Shown here piece by piece: positions 47,106 through 57,866 of a stretch of DNA of 64,000 nt. A program made the translations under genes and the position numbers. How positions within the stretch are numbered: position 1 is the stretch's first letter; every line of letters starts with the position of its first letter. Under the pieces are notes generated by a model, which did no database searches, was not told where the DNA came from, and worked only from the letters and a program-made list of their open reading frames with translations. Location: assembly GCA_014529385.2 (NCBI GenBank), contig CM043959.1:48859928-48923927 (forward strand). The letters run 5' to 3'. This DNA comes from Adiantum capillus-veneris. Taxonomy: Eukaryota > Streptophyta > Polypodiopsida > Polypodiales > Pteridaceae.

Positions 47106-50100
47106 CTATAGTGAAGAAACCTCGGAGCTCGGCGATGGCGAATGGTTGACAAGAGGAAAGCATCGCACAGGAGATTTATGGGGAAAAATGCTAACTCTCC
47201 TGATTGTTATACGTGTTTGTGCCATAAAAGCTCCACCACTCGCCACTCCTAGACTTGTGTGCGTCGTTGCTGTCGTGGCAGACATGCATTGGACAAGATT
47301 GCGACCCATCCTTGTAATAATTACCACTGGCGTGCCATTTGACCGTTGGGTGCTTAAAATTTGGAAAGTGTGTCCATACTGGTACTGATTTGATTCCCAG
47401 TTTGGTGCAACCATACTGGTACTGATTCTAAGATCAGACTGATCTGGTCCTTCTGGTACTAGTTCTGAAATTGGAACTGGTTGCACATGAAAAAGTCCAA
47501 AAATATCTGATTCCGGTTTCTCTGGATCAGCAACCTCTAGTTCCTTAGTTCCTTGTTCTAACCCAGTTTCTTTGGTCTTTGAATAATACAGCTTGATCTT
47601 GGCTCCATTATACACTCCCGGCAAACTCAGTCCAAATAAATCTTTCAATCTGACTGTGCCATTGGAGAAGACCCAATCAACCTCAAAAGGTCCTGCCCAG
47701 GCAATCTTCAAATTCGGCTTCTTTGGACCCAATATAGACTGATATAGAAGCACTAAGTCTCCTTTCTGGAATTCTCAAACTTTAATTCGGCGATCATGCC
47801 AGTACTTCCTTCGTTGCTGAACAATTTCTTGTTCCAATATAGCCCTTTGCCTAAGTTCATCTAACTGCATCAGTTCATCCATCCTTTTCTTAAGATTATG
47901 GTTGAAGTCTAATCCATACTTCACAGCCATTCTCAAACTGGGGATTACAAACTCCATAGGAACCACAGCTTCAGTACCATACACCATTCTGAATGGTATC
48001 ATTCCAGTAGTTACCTTATAAGCTGTCCTATAAGCCCATAGAGCAGTCCGAAGCTTCAAATCCCAATGGTTTGGTTTCTTTTGCACCACCTTAGTGAGAA
48101 TAGTCTTTATTGTCTTGTTGCTACTTTCAGTCTGTCCATTGCATCTAGGATAGTAAGGAGTAGATTTCCGATGCTTGACTGAAAGCATATCCAATAGGAT
48201 TTCCATAGTATCATTGATAAAATGTGTTCCTTGATCGGTCACAGTTTCTACTGGACATCCATATCGGCAGACAATATTCTCAAACAGAAACCTTGCAGTT
48301 GACTTGGCTGTGTTGTCAGGAACAGCCTTAGCTTCAGCCCACTTGGTAACATAACAAGTAGCCATCACGATGTACTTGTTCTTCCTGCGAGTCACCTTCT
48401 TAAAAGGTCCCATAAAATCCAGTCCCCATTTCATGAATACTCCCAATGGTTGTATTGGCATTAAGGGAGTCATGTCTGCAGTTGTTGGTCGGCCCATTCT
48501 TTGGCATATGTCACAAGTTTTACAAAAACTTCTGACATCAGCAATCAGTGTTTGCCACCACAGACCTACTTGCAGAATCTTCTTGTAGGTCACTTCGTTG
48601 GAAAAGTGTCCACCAGACTCACCATTATGCGCTTCTGAAATCACTTGCATTCTTCCTTCCATAGGGACACATCGTCGAAGTATACCATCCACACGTAGTC
48701 GATAAAGTACTCCTCCGATGATGGTAAATTTCAGGATTTTTATGATCAGAGCTTTCTTCTAATTCTGTTTCCAATCCTCTGGAAAGGCACCTTGGGAAAA
48801 GAATTGATAAATATCATACCATTCAGGATCCACTGATTCTTCTGCTTCTAACTGAAATTAATCAACATCGACTGGCTCATCTCTCAGAGGTGATTTTGAA
48901 TATCCCTCCGCACTTGTGGAAAGAAAGTCAGATCCACAGTGGTTTCGGCCAGGCTTATGGAAAATTTTGAATTCAAATTCCATAAGGAACATCATCCATC
49001 TTATCAGCCTGCCTTGAATAATAACTTTGTTAATCAGAAACAGAAGAGCTTGATGATCCACATAAAAATGGAATAACTTCCCCAATAGGTAATGCCTGAA
49101 CTTCGTAGCGCTAAAAACCATTCCGAGAGCTTCTCTTTCAGTAGTCGTATAGCCTTGTTCAGCCTGACTGAATCTGCGACTAGCAAAATAGACCGGATAG
49201 TCTATTCTGCCATCTGGCTGGGCTAATATTTCCCCCATTGCCAATCCTGAAGCATCTACATGAACATGAAAAATAATATCCCAATTCGGCTGCCTAAGGA
49301 CTGGTTTACTGGTAATGGCTTTTTTCAAATTATGAAAAATCTCCTCACACTCAGCAGTCCAGTTGAACTTACTGGTCTTCTTTGTAAGCTCATATAATGG
49401 TACTGCTTGAGAAGCAAACTTGTGTACAAACCTTCTATAGAAATTCACATAACCCAAGAAAGAACTCAACTCTGAAGCAGTTCTGGGTGCTTTAGCTTGC
49501 TAGACACACTGTATTTTTTCATTGGCCATCTCTATTCCATTGCGGGAAACCACATGTCCCAGTAGCTGTCCCTTCCAAACCAGAAATACAGATTTGAATG
49601 GATTCAAACAAATCCTCTTCTCCTGACAGCGTTTAAAAACCATCTGTAGGAATAGAAGGTGTTGTTCCTCATCTGAATAGACAGTGAAGTCATCCATGAA
49701 AATGGCGAGGAACCAATGAAGAAATTCATGAAACATCTCCATCATACACCGCTAAAAAGTAGCTGGTGCATTGCACATGCCAAAAGACATCATCAGATAA
49801 ATGAATGCTCCCCACTCAGTGATGAAAGTGGTCTTGGTCCTATCTTCAGGAGCGATCTGTAACTGGTTATAGCCGCTATAACCATCCATGAAGCTATACA
49901 TCTCATATCCTACGATCTCATCAAGCAACGTATCAGTAAAAGGTAAGGGAAATGGATCCTTAATAGTCTAGGCATTTAGTTTCCTATAGTCGACACAGAC
50001 TCTTAATTTCCCATTCTTCTTAGGAACAACGACTATGGGAAATAACCAATCACTGCTTGCTACTTCCGTAAAGAACCCAGCCTTGAGAAGATTATCAATC

Positions 50101-50345
50101 TCCTCCTTGACCTTCTTTGCATAGTTGGGGTTTATCCGGTATCTTTGCAATCTTACTGGCCTAGCATCCGGTTTCAGAGGTATTCGGTGCTGACATACTT
50201 CAGGATCTACTCCCTTCAAATCTGTGTGCTCCCAAGCAAACACATCTTTATAGTTTTGCAACATTTTCCGTGCTTTTTCCTTCATTGCCGGTGTGAGGTG
50301 CTTGTTAAAATTTCCTTGTGGCCTTATATTATGTTGGTCGATCAC
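47106..50345 (-). mobile_element. G3 pol (Ty3/gypsy, Tat-like): RT, RNase H, integrase
   Basis: Minus-strand order: RT start (50,345; YKDVFAWEHTDLKGVDPEVC, VVVPKKNGKLRVCVDYRKLNA), RT YxDD-type box FMDDFTVYS near 49,700, RNase H (49,469-48,858; FHVHVDASGLAMGEILAQ, TTTEREALGMVF, FYVDHQALLFL), integrase (48,692-47,775; SGGHFSNEVTYKK, CKTCDICQRMGR, GLDFMGPF, TDQGTHF, PRCNGQTESSN) and integrase C-terminus (47,753 to about 47,110; GPKKPNLKIAWAGPFEVD). Catalytic D,D,E residues of integrase are present. About four breaks. gag and protease of this copy are not recognised; array B sits where upstream sequence is expected. Confidence 0.88.
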
Positions 50346-50389
50346 TGTATGAGTTCAAAAGTCCAAAATGATGTCTCTGGATAGCATAA

Positions 50390-51392
50390 GTAAATAATCG
50401 CGTTATTTACTTCTATCAAATTTTTACACTTTTTTGATAGGTTTGGCAAGTATACAACTTGTTAGAGTCTCTCGGAAGATTTCAACAAGTCTGGACCAAT
50501 TCTGATCAAGTTTATCAACTGTTTGGTGTCCGCAGACTCTGATTTCGAGAATCTGGCTTAAGTCTCACTTTTGGGATCCAAATTTCACCAAAATTGATTC
50601 ATGAGGTCTACTTGATGTGCTTGACCTTGTGGTATAGTCAAATTTGCAAAATCATCAAGTTTTGAAACAGATGTAAATAATCGTGATTATTTACTTCCGA
50701 CAAATTTTTATAAATTTTTACCCCAACTTTGACACAGATCTGTTAAGCACCTTAAGTTAATGTCACTAGCCAATTTCCATCCAGTTTGGACAATTTTTGG
50801 TCAAATGGTCATCAATTATCTGTTCGCATACTAACTTTGCAATTTTAGTCACCAATTTCACTCCAGTGGTCCAATTCTTACCAAATTTGGTTTGTGGACT
50901 TATTACAACATGGTGAAGCTAGTGGTATGCAGACTTGGTCAAAAAAGTTGAAAAATAGGGCAGATGTAAATAATCGCGATTATTTACTTTTGATAAATTT
51001 TTGCAAATTTTTGGTCAACTGAGTATATACACATGTTTATCACATCAACGTAAGCCTATGAATCAAATTTCAACAAGTTTGGACAATTTTTTTAAAAATT
51101 TATACTCAAGATTCAAAAAGTCAGTACAAACTTTAGTTTTTACCCTATTTTTTACCAGTTTAGTGATCCAAATCTTTTAAGCCTTTACAAAAGTTGTTTG
51201 TACACATTCAATGAGTCAATGGTATGAACCTTGGTCAATTTAGAGCAGAAAGTTAATAATCACGATTATTAACTTTAGGCTTGAAATGAGTACTTTTTTG
51301 CAATTTTCTGAGATATAGTTTTTTTTTAAGCCTATAAATCAAGTCAAAACTTAATTTGGCCTAAAATGTCAAAAAAAAGTAAATAATCTGAG
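50390..51392 (-). repeat. Array B: tandem ~287-bp units with 21-22-bp dyads
   Basis: Dyads with arms GTAAATAAT/ATTATTTAC around a CGCG-type centre lie at 50,390, 50,673 and 50,965. A variant (GTTAATAAT/ATTATTAAC) is at 51,252 and a half-site at 51,379. Intervals are 283, 292, 287 and 127 bp. Read on the minus strand, the unit shares order and words with array A read on the plus strand (for example AATTTGGA then CAAAAGTGAG), including one short ~130-bp interval at the corresponding end. Non-coding. Lies immediately upstream of G3 pol. Confidence 0.85.
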
Positions 51393-51457
51393 TCTTGGTC
51401 AACTTCTTGAAATTTTTACCTCGAAGTATCTTTGAGCTTACGCACTCGTTCGGACAA

Positions 51458-51462
51458 CTCTT
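51458..51462 (+). repeat. Target-site duplication CTCTT (left copy)
   Basis: CTCTT directly before 51,463 is repeated at 57,394-57,398, directly after the element. A 5-bp duplication is the rule for LTR retrotransposon integration. Confidence 0.9.
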
Positions 51463-51948
51463 TGCTACAAACGGAAGACGTAGTGTCCCTGCAAAATACC
51501 TCGAATAGCATGATGGAAACAACAAAACACCGCAAATATGCATACCTGACAAAGCCTGTGAGCATATAATCAAATCGTACTCGAACAGAGAGAGACAGAG
51601 AGCGGGAGAGAGCGAAAGAACATGTGCAGGCGCACCTCCTAGAGTGGAGTGCTACACCGGCACGTGAAGAGAGAAGAGAGGAGAGGAGAGAAGAATAGAC
51701 AGACACTGGGTGCAATCTCCCCCCGTGCAAGAGTCCATTTCCCTCTTGCACGTATTTGTTATATAGATTTCTTGAATGGTCAAAATGGTTACAAACTGGC
51801 CGGCCGGTCATAAATGGCCAAAGCTCATAAAAGAGCACTTGAATAATAAAATGTACATGATATACATATCCATTCGCATAGGCCAAGCTGGGTCTAGTCT
51901 TTTCCACCTGTTAGATGCAATAAATAACAAAATATCAATTCTATAACA
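51463..51948 (-). repeat. 3' LTR of the LARD-like element
   Basis: Minus strand starts TGTTATAG, ends TTTGTAGCA. About 98% identical to 56,908-57,393. Contains AGAG-rich and CGCACC words; a C5-6 tract near 51,720. Confidence 0.95.
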
Positions 51949-52105
51949 TACTTGTCCGTTGGAAAGCAACTGTCCTCAGTTGCGAAGATAAAAATCTGCG
52001 AACAATACTTGTCAAAAACAATGATTAGAAATTTGTATCAAATAGTAAAGAAAATCCATAAAATTAGACAACATTGCTTATGCCTGCCGTCATCCACATA
52101 CTACC

Positions 52106-52352
52106 TATTCTAGTGTCCCATACCACTAGAATAAGCAGTATATGTCATACCCTGATGAATCAGGATATCATTGGTCACACTCATCATCAATCTCATAATG
52201 TCAAATCTCATCACATAAACACTGCATAATAATCACCAGATACCAATTCCCAATCCAATTCCAATTCCACAGTATAAGTCCAAATCCAAATCACTTTCAT
52301 TATGTACCCGGGTAACAAAATCATACCAGTTGCAGTGGTGGCCAGCCACTGC
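52106..52352 (+). other. Three isolated perfect hairpins
   Basis: TATTCTAGTG/CACTAGAATA (52,106-52,133; 10-bp stem, 8-nt loop), CCTGAT-GA-ATCAGG (52,151-52,164) and TGCAGTGG/CCACTGCA (52,331-52,352; 8-bp stem, 6-7-nt loop). They precede the six-hairpin array in the same 500-bp block. Confidence 0.8.
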
Positions 52353-52369
52353 AGCATGATTTCGTGATC

Positions 52370-52598
52370 GGTGTTGCCTCAACCGGCGAATCTACACCAA
52401 TAAGACGTGCTGCCTAGATCGGCAAATTTGCAGTAATGCTGCCTATATCGGCGGATCTGCATTTACCATTGTGACTTTGCAATTTGTCAGTGTGCTGCCT
52501 AAATCGGCGGATCTGCACAGATAATTGGTGTTGCCTAAATCGGCGAATCTACACCAAGGTGAGCATTTACACACTACCTAAATCGGCGGATCTGTGTG
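52370..52598 (+). repeat. Six-copy hairpin array: constant 19-nt core, covarying stems
   Basis: The core TGCCTAAATCGGCGGATCT and close variants occur at 52,375, 52,411, 52,440, 52,496, 52,532 and 52,575, always 19 nt long. Each is flanked by different but complementary arms: GGTGT/ACACC, TGC/GCA, AATGC/GCATT, TGTGC/GCACA, TTGGTGT/ACACCAA and CACAC/GTGTG. Inside the core, GCC and GGC can pair in most copies. This is the pattern of a structured RNA or cruciform motif under pairing constraint. No known family recognised. It lies about 420-650 bp inside the 3' LTR of the LARD-like element. Confidence 0.85.
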
Positions 52599-54575
52599 CA
52601 TGTGACCAATGGACTAGACAAGACATAAAAAGACAAAACATTTACTACCTGTGTGACACCACGTTGGAGTATAGTTGAGTAACATAGTACTTACAATTTT
52701 TTTTGTTCACTAACTCAAAGCACCACAGCTTATATGAGTAGCTGCATAGTTGAATATCAAATCCTCTCAATAGAAATTACACAAGGCATAACTTTACCGA
52801 TGGGTAATGGCACCCGCTATAAGAGAATATACATATATACACAAAAGATTCTTTTTTTTTTGGTGGAAATTGGCCAATGTTTTTATTCTTATTTAAAACT
52901 GCTTGAGTTGGTCTCCCTAAATATATGTATCAAGAAAACAATTGATAAAGAAATGGAGAGGGTAAGTATTCGCATAGTAGTATATCAAGCGAGTGCGTTA
53001 GAGGGGAGATGGATCATAATAACAAGATCTTAAGACAAATGATATCAGTAGATACTTTTTGGAAGTGACTCGTTAAAGGGAATCAAAATGAAATAGAGAA
53101 CATTGAGAAATTACATACCTAGGGGTGGTTCAAGGAAATGGCGAGGAGTCAAATTGTCGAATTCTAAACAAGTACTTTAAAAGGGAAGGTTAGTAGAAAA
53201 AGTATCATTTGGTTAATGTCAGTCAAGATAAACAGTTGGATTTTATAACAAAATTTATAGACTAAACCAAAATACAAATGTTAAGCCACTTTCAATGCAA
53301 TTATGATTAATATAAATTTCACAACTGTGTAGTGCGCATAAAGTTTAGATCGTACAACATTGTATAACTGCAAGTTGTGAAGGAAGCATGCAAAAATTAT
53401 TGACTGAAGATGAGTATCAATGTTACAAAGGTTGTAAAAACGAGTAAATGTTTCTATACGAACGGGTTATATAATTGTGCAAAATAGTCACAATTTTTTA
53501 TCATTCTTAATATACATTAATAGTGTTTTATTTAGAAGACTTGTGGAAGGCTTCTATGTCACTAATGAATACATACAACATTTTGAGATGTCTATAGCGA
53601 GGTGCTAGTCTTGCTAATGGATCAAACATACAGCTCTTGTTGTGAAGGTAACGTGACTTACATTTATATTTGGAGGTGCTGGAAGGCATGTAACATGTCG
53701 CAAGCAGGTGTGTATACCCATTGAGTTGTTTCTTAACACAAAAAGAAAGAAAATGGAAGTTGTTCCTACGTTGAAGACTAAGTGCTAGTATGTATAACGG
53801 AAGAGGAGGGGGAGGGAATACTAGCAGAGGCCAGGATTTTCCAATTGTGTCAAAAAGAGCCAAAGATAGAGTTGCATATGTCAGTGTCCAGTATATTATG
53901 AGATATGAGGCCACTTTCATTGTTCATTTAGTCAGGATCAAAGATTCCTCGGGTTGTTTTCGCTAGAGTTGGACAAACACTAGGAGAGTCCCTTGAGGAG
54001 ATGAGACAATGAGAGAAATTTACAGAGGGAGATCATTGACTTCTTTAGAGCAGAGACTCGGCAGTTAGATGAACAAGCTTCATAGCCGACTTCAGAGTCC
54101 GGCAATACCAAAGGTATATTGATTATCGATAGAGTCATTAAGCTTGGAAGAGCTAGATGGTAATGTTTTATACGAGGGCCACCATGACATTGATGGAGGC
54201 GGTTATTGACCCGTTATTTACAACATGCTTCATGAACCAATGCGCCGTAATTTTACGTCAATTTATTTTGTATCCAAACATTGTATTAGATCCACCAAGA
54301 TTGTATCGCTTGGATCTCATAGGTCGTTAGCAAGTGATGCTACAAAGCAATTATGTGATTGCCGCTGTGATCACTAAAGAAATAGCGAAGAAGACAAGAT
54401 AGCTGTGAGAGACTACCCCAATTACAAGAAATTAATTAATGATTTACATAAGGGTGTGAGTATGAGGCCACGGTTAGAGAACCAGGGGCGTGCATTACCA
54501 TAATTGATGATGGTCAGAAGATGTTGAGAGCATAATCCATCGATTGTAGCTAGCAATTGATAAGAATACCATCAC
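52599..54575. other. Interior of the LARD-like element, no recognised feature
   Basis: AT-rich, with short ORFs on both strands lacking known motifs. Plus-strand sequence near 54,180-54,390 has weak coding-like stretches (for example MEAVIDPLFTTCF) that could be another captured fragment, but no family is recognised. Confidence 0.4.
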
Positions 54576-54589
54576 TAGGGGTGCAAGAA

Positions 54590-55240
54590 ACACAGGTAGG
54601 CCCTGCAGCTGATGAGGCATTTGGTGAACCTCCACCACCATTATATCTAGGGCATGCTCACATGGAGAAAATGACCAGCAAAGACTCTACCGCGGTTACT
54701 GCAGCATGTGGATGGGATGATGTTTTCTGGCAAGAAGTTGGGCTTGAAGATGTTGTTGAAGGAAACTATGCAAAACTTTGGCAAAGTGTTGCATTTCCAG
54801 GTTATCCATTAGGGTCTGGCTTGACCTCCACTACTGCAAAGCCAAGAACCTCATTACAGTATGGATAGTTGGGCTTGAAACTGTTGTGCACTTCCTGAGG
54901 AGCTTGGGTTGCTAGAAGGAACTCCTGTTGGAACGGCACTCGTTGATGCTCATGCTGGTGGCATAGGAGTAATGAAAGGGGTGCCTCAGAGCTTGAGGGT
55001 GGAAAATTTTGATGAACCTTGGCACAATAGATGGTGCTAATTTTGGGAAATCTATCTGCCACATGGATGTTTCAAAGAAGAAGATTTTCATTCCTGGTGT
55101 ATGGGGACCTTACTGGTCAGCTATGATACCTGAATAGTATCATTGAGAATCATTCAGCAGCTCTTAGCCAATCATGCAGCTGCTCAGAAGGTTTCTGTCT
55201 GTGAACTTCTTAACAAAACCTTGGGACCGGGCGCCCTCTA
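54590..55240 (+). pseudogene. Captured fragment of an FGGY-family carbohydrate (ribulose) kinase gene
   Basis: Plus-strand sequence antisense to the element. 54,640-54,840 encodes LGHAHMEKM, ACGWDDVFWQEVGLEDVVEG and SVAFPGYPLGSGLT. 54,890-54,985 encodes EELGLLEGTPVGTALVDAHA followed by GGIGVM. 55,050-55,135 encodes [20 protein letters not shown] then SAMIPE. 55,140-55,220 retains IIENHSAA and AAQKVSVCELLNKTL-like pieces. These are characteristic stretches of the plant FGGY D-ribulose kinase family, which phosphorylates free pentuloses. The fragment covers only a middle portion, is interrupted by stops and frame changes, and has about 55 bp of extra sequence between the first two blocks (54,841-54,890) that may be intron remnant. 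It cannot make a working kinase. Confidence 0.8.
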
Positions 55241-55269
55241 TCGAGTTGGTGAGGCTGGTGCATGGCACC

Positions 55270-55821
55270 TCTAGGAGTTGTAGCTGTGTTTTTACGACAG
55301 TAGGAGGTGCTGGGCGGCTCTGATAGGAGAGAGGGTGATGTTGGCTGGTGTGGTTGGTAGTGCTGCACTACAAGGGCCACGTCCAGAGGTAGTTATCTTG
55401 TTCACTAAAAGTCTCCATCTATGGGTAGTTCACGGGTGTAAAAGGTGCAGTTGTTATGAGTTTCCGACGGGGGACAGAGAGTGAGAGAGGGATGAACGGG
55501 TGGATTGCTCTCAATCCACCCACCACATGCACAACTGAGGGTAGTAGCTTACCGAGAGAGAGAAAAAGAAACGGCTGCATTCATGGTGGGTGGCATGCAG
55601 ATGAAAGTGTAGGTCGGCCGCCCCTTTTTTGGTTTGAAAATATGCATGACGGCTGGGTGGTGCGCAGCCCATTGTTGGATTCCGTGAACTGAGGAGAGGG
55701 AGAGAGAGAAAATGATCGATGTGTGCATGATAACAAGAGGGAGAGAGATACTGTCATACGGTAGTTGTGGGTTGAATGGTTAGGGGTGATCGGTTGCCTG
55801 CATGGAGTTAGGTGATTGAGC

Positions 55822-55903
<82 letters not shown>

Positions 55904-56550
55904 ATTGGTCAAGAATAGCTCATGCGTTATCGGAAGGGGCGGGTTGTTGGTGGTCGCATGCTGGCCCGTTGGATTTTGGTTGGTGGTCTTCGCCCTGTGT
56001 GTCCCTCAGGCTACCCTGTGGGCTCCGCTTTGCTCTTGTCGGCCACTCATCATAGGAGGGTAGGTATGCTCCTACTCGTGCCTGCTGCAGGGGTTGCCAG
56101 GTCCCTGGCTGAGGTGGCGTCATACTATTTGGGTGGCATGCCATGCAGGGGAGAATATGGGGTAGGGTGCCGTGGGTTGCTGCGAGTTCTCGTTTCCGAG
56201 CGTAGCTGCCGTCATAATTTTCGCAAGCCTTATGTCTGGCCTTACACTAGGTCTCTAGGCCTCATGTCCCTGGGCCTTGTCTCCCTGGAAATTCTTCTCA
56301 ATTCCGAATCAGAGAGAGACAAAAAATACGCAGTCTAGATGACAGTGTGTCATATTAAGAGCGCACCGGTGAAAGCGTGTGAGGGTCATGGGTGGGCAGC
56401 GCCATCATGCCCTTATGGTATCTACCCCGCCATTTTCACGGAGCTTCGAGGGATCTAATGTTATGCAGAAAGTGTTAGTCGGTCGCATTTGCATGCATGT
56501 GCCGCTTCATGCTAAGTGACTCATTTTTTATTTTTTTTTTAAATGCTTGA
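55270..56550. other. Interior of the LARD-like element, right part
   Basis: Contains GGAG/GAGAGA-rich sequence, the long (GA)n tract and a GC-richer block at about 55,930-56,450 that differs in composition from its surroundings and could be a second captured host segment. ORFs there (up to 138 codons) show no recognised motif. Confidence 0.4.
55825..55899 (+). repeat. (GA)n microsatellite
   Basis: About 74 bp of near-perfect AG dinucleotide repeat. Confidence 0.97.
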
Positions 56551-56621
56551 AACTCCATAGCACAAATGGTCGTGCCCCTGTGTTGTACAGGGAGATATGG
56601 GTTCAAATCTCATTGGGGTTA
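56551..56621 (+). tRNA. tRNA-like sequence (tRNA pseudogene or SINE head)
   Basis: Folds as a cloverleaf: acceptor AACTCCA/TGGGGTT (7 bp with one G-T), D stem GCAC/GTGC with loop AAATGGTC, anticodon stem CCCTG/CAGGG with 7-nt loop TGTTGTA, T stem ATGGG/CTCAT with loop TTCAAAT, discriminator A. A-box TAGCACAAATGG and B-box GGTTCAAATCT fit the polymerase III pattern. Position 33 is G rather than T and there is no base between the D and anticodon stems, so it is unlikely to be a working tRNA. If read anyway, the anticodon would be TTG (Gln). A tRNA-derived SINE head is the main alternative. Confidence 0.55.
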
Positions 56622-56892
56622 ACATATGCACAAACATAAATAATGTCACTGAAAAAGAAATTGGTCAATTTTCCATATTGTAGTTGATAGTCCAACAAGA
56701 TTGTACTCATAAACTTGCTACTTAACTAAACTTTAACGCTTTACTTAGCTTCGCATGCGTAGTATCTTGCAAGTTGTGCATCTACTCTTCATGTCGCATG
56801 CCTCCTTGTTGCCATACCCAACAAGGCTTCTCGTCTTCATGTTACTTTGTGTAGGTAGACTTCTCGGTGTGAGGTTGATTGGAGCGTAGCCA

Positions 56893-56906
56893 GGGCTCTG
56901 ATACCA
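56893..56906 (-). other. iMet primer-binding site of the LARD-like element
   Basis: TGGTATCAGAGCCC on the minus strand, one base from the 5' LTR. Confidence 0.95.
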
Positions 56907-56907
56907 C

Positions 56908-57393
56908 TGCTACAAACGGAAGACATAGTGTCCCTGCAAAATACCTCAAATAGCATGATGGAAACAACAAAACACCGCAAATATGCATACCTGACAAAGC
57001 CTGTGAGCATATAATCAAATCGTACTCAAACAGAGAGAGACAGAGAGCGGGAGAGAGCGAAAGAACATGTGCAGGCGCACCTCCTAGAGTGGAGTGCTAC
57101 ACCGGCACGTGAAGAGAGAAGAGAGGAGAGGAGAGAAGAATAGACAGACACTGGGTGCAATCTACCCCCGTACAAGAGTCCATTTCCCTCTTGCATGTAT
57201 TTGTTATATAGATTTCTTGAATGGTCAAATTGGTTACAAACTGGTCGGCCGGTCATAAATGGCCAAAGCTCATAAAAGAGCACTTGAATAATAAAATGTA
57301 CATGATATACATATCCATTCGCATAGGCCAAGCTGGGTCTAGTCTTTTCCACCTGTCAGATGCAATAAATAACAAAATATCAATTCTATAACA
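56908..57393 (-). repeat. 5' LTR of the LARD-like element (486 bp)
   Basis: Same length and ends as 51,463-51,948; about nine differences. Confidence 0.95.
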
Positions 57394-57866
57394 CTCTTAG
57401 GCTTACTCTCCAGTCGGACTGAGTGGATTCGAGTCTTTTCAAGCTATTTCTAGCTGTAGACTTGAAATTCTGCAACTTCCAATAACAACTCACACTTGAT
57501 TATTTCAGAGAGAGCAATGTTCTGAAATCCACCTCGGATCCTACTTACCCTACTCCTAGATTCTCATGCAATGGGGTTGTGGAAAGTGTCCACAAACACT
57601 CGTTTTCTTGTGTTTTTTATGTTTTTCAGAGTCTTGATCTTAAGACTTGTCTCGTCTACCAATCATTCTCCAAATCCTAATCTAAATCTACAATCCTATA
57701 GTCCTAAAGATACTCAACAAGTATGATTACTTCCAAGCTACCTCTACACAGCAAAAGACGACAATAAGCTATGCGGTTTCTAAAAGAAAGTTTTGAACTC
57801 TAGGCGAACCTAGAAGAAGTTAAAGGACAAATACACAAGACGCTCGTGTTTTTTCCCAAGGTCTCT
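57394..57866 (-). mobile_element. G3 leader, upstream part
   Basis: Continues G3 across the LARD insertion (the CTCTT duplication marks the joint). Non-coding on both strands. Confidence 0.6.

Larger units (their letters stand above)
51463..57393 (-). mobile_element. Non-autonomous LTR retrotransposon (LARD-like) inserted in G3
   Basis: Complete from end to end: 486-bp LTRs, iMet PBS on the minus strand, CTCTT target duplication and a 4.96-kb interior without any gag or pol motif. The interior holds a hairpin-rich block near its 3' LTR (52.1-52.6 kb), a captured FGGY-kinase fragment, a GA microsatellite and a tRNA-like sequence. LTR-LTR difference is about nine substitutions in 486 bp (~1.9%), many of CpG-decay type. 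With a commonly used plant rate of 1.3e-8 per site per year that is well under 1 My; long-lived plants mutate more slowly. Movement would need proteins from another element. Confidence 0.92.

Noticed and set aside
53528-53920. 130-codon minus-strand ORF in the LARD interior
   Set aside because: No recognised motif, poor composition, and a lone ATG in non-coding element sequence; chance is sufficient.
55922-56338. 138-codon plus-strand ORF in a GC-rich block
   Set aside because: The block may be captured host DNA, but the translation shows no known domain and the ORF length is expected at this GC content.
56893-56906. tRNA-iMet gene at the PBS
   Set aside because: Only the ~14-nt complement of the tRNA 3' end is present, next to LTRs; it is a primer-binding site.
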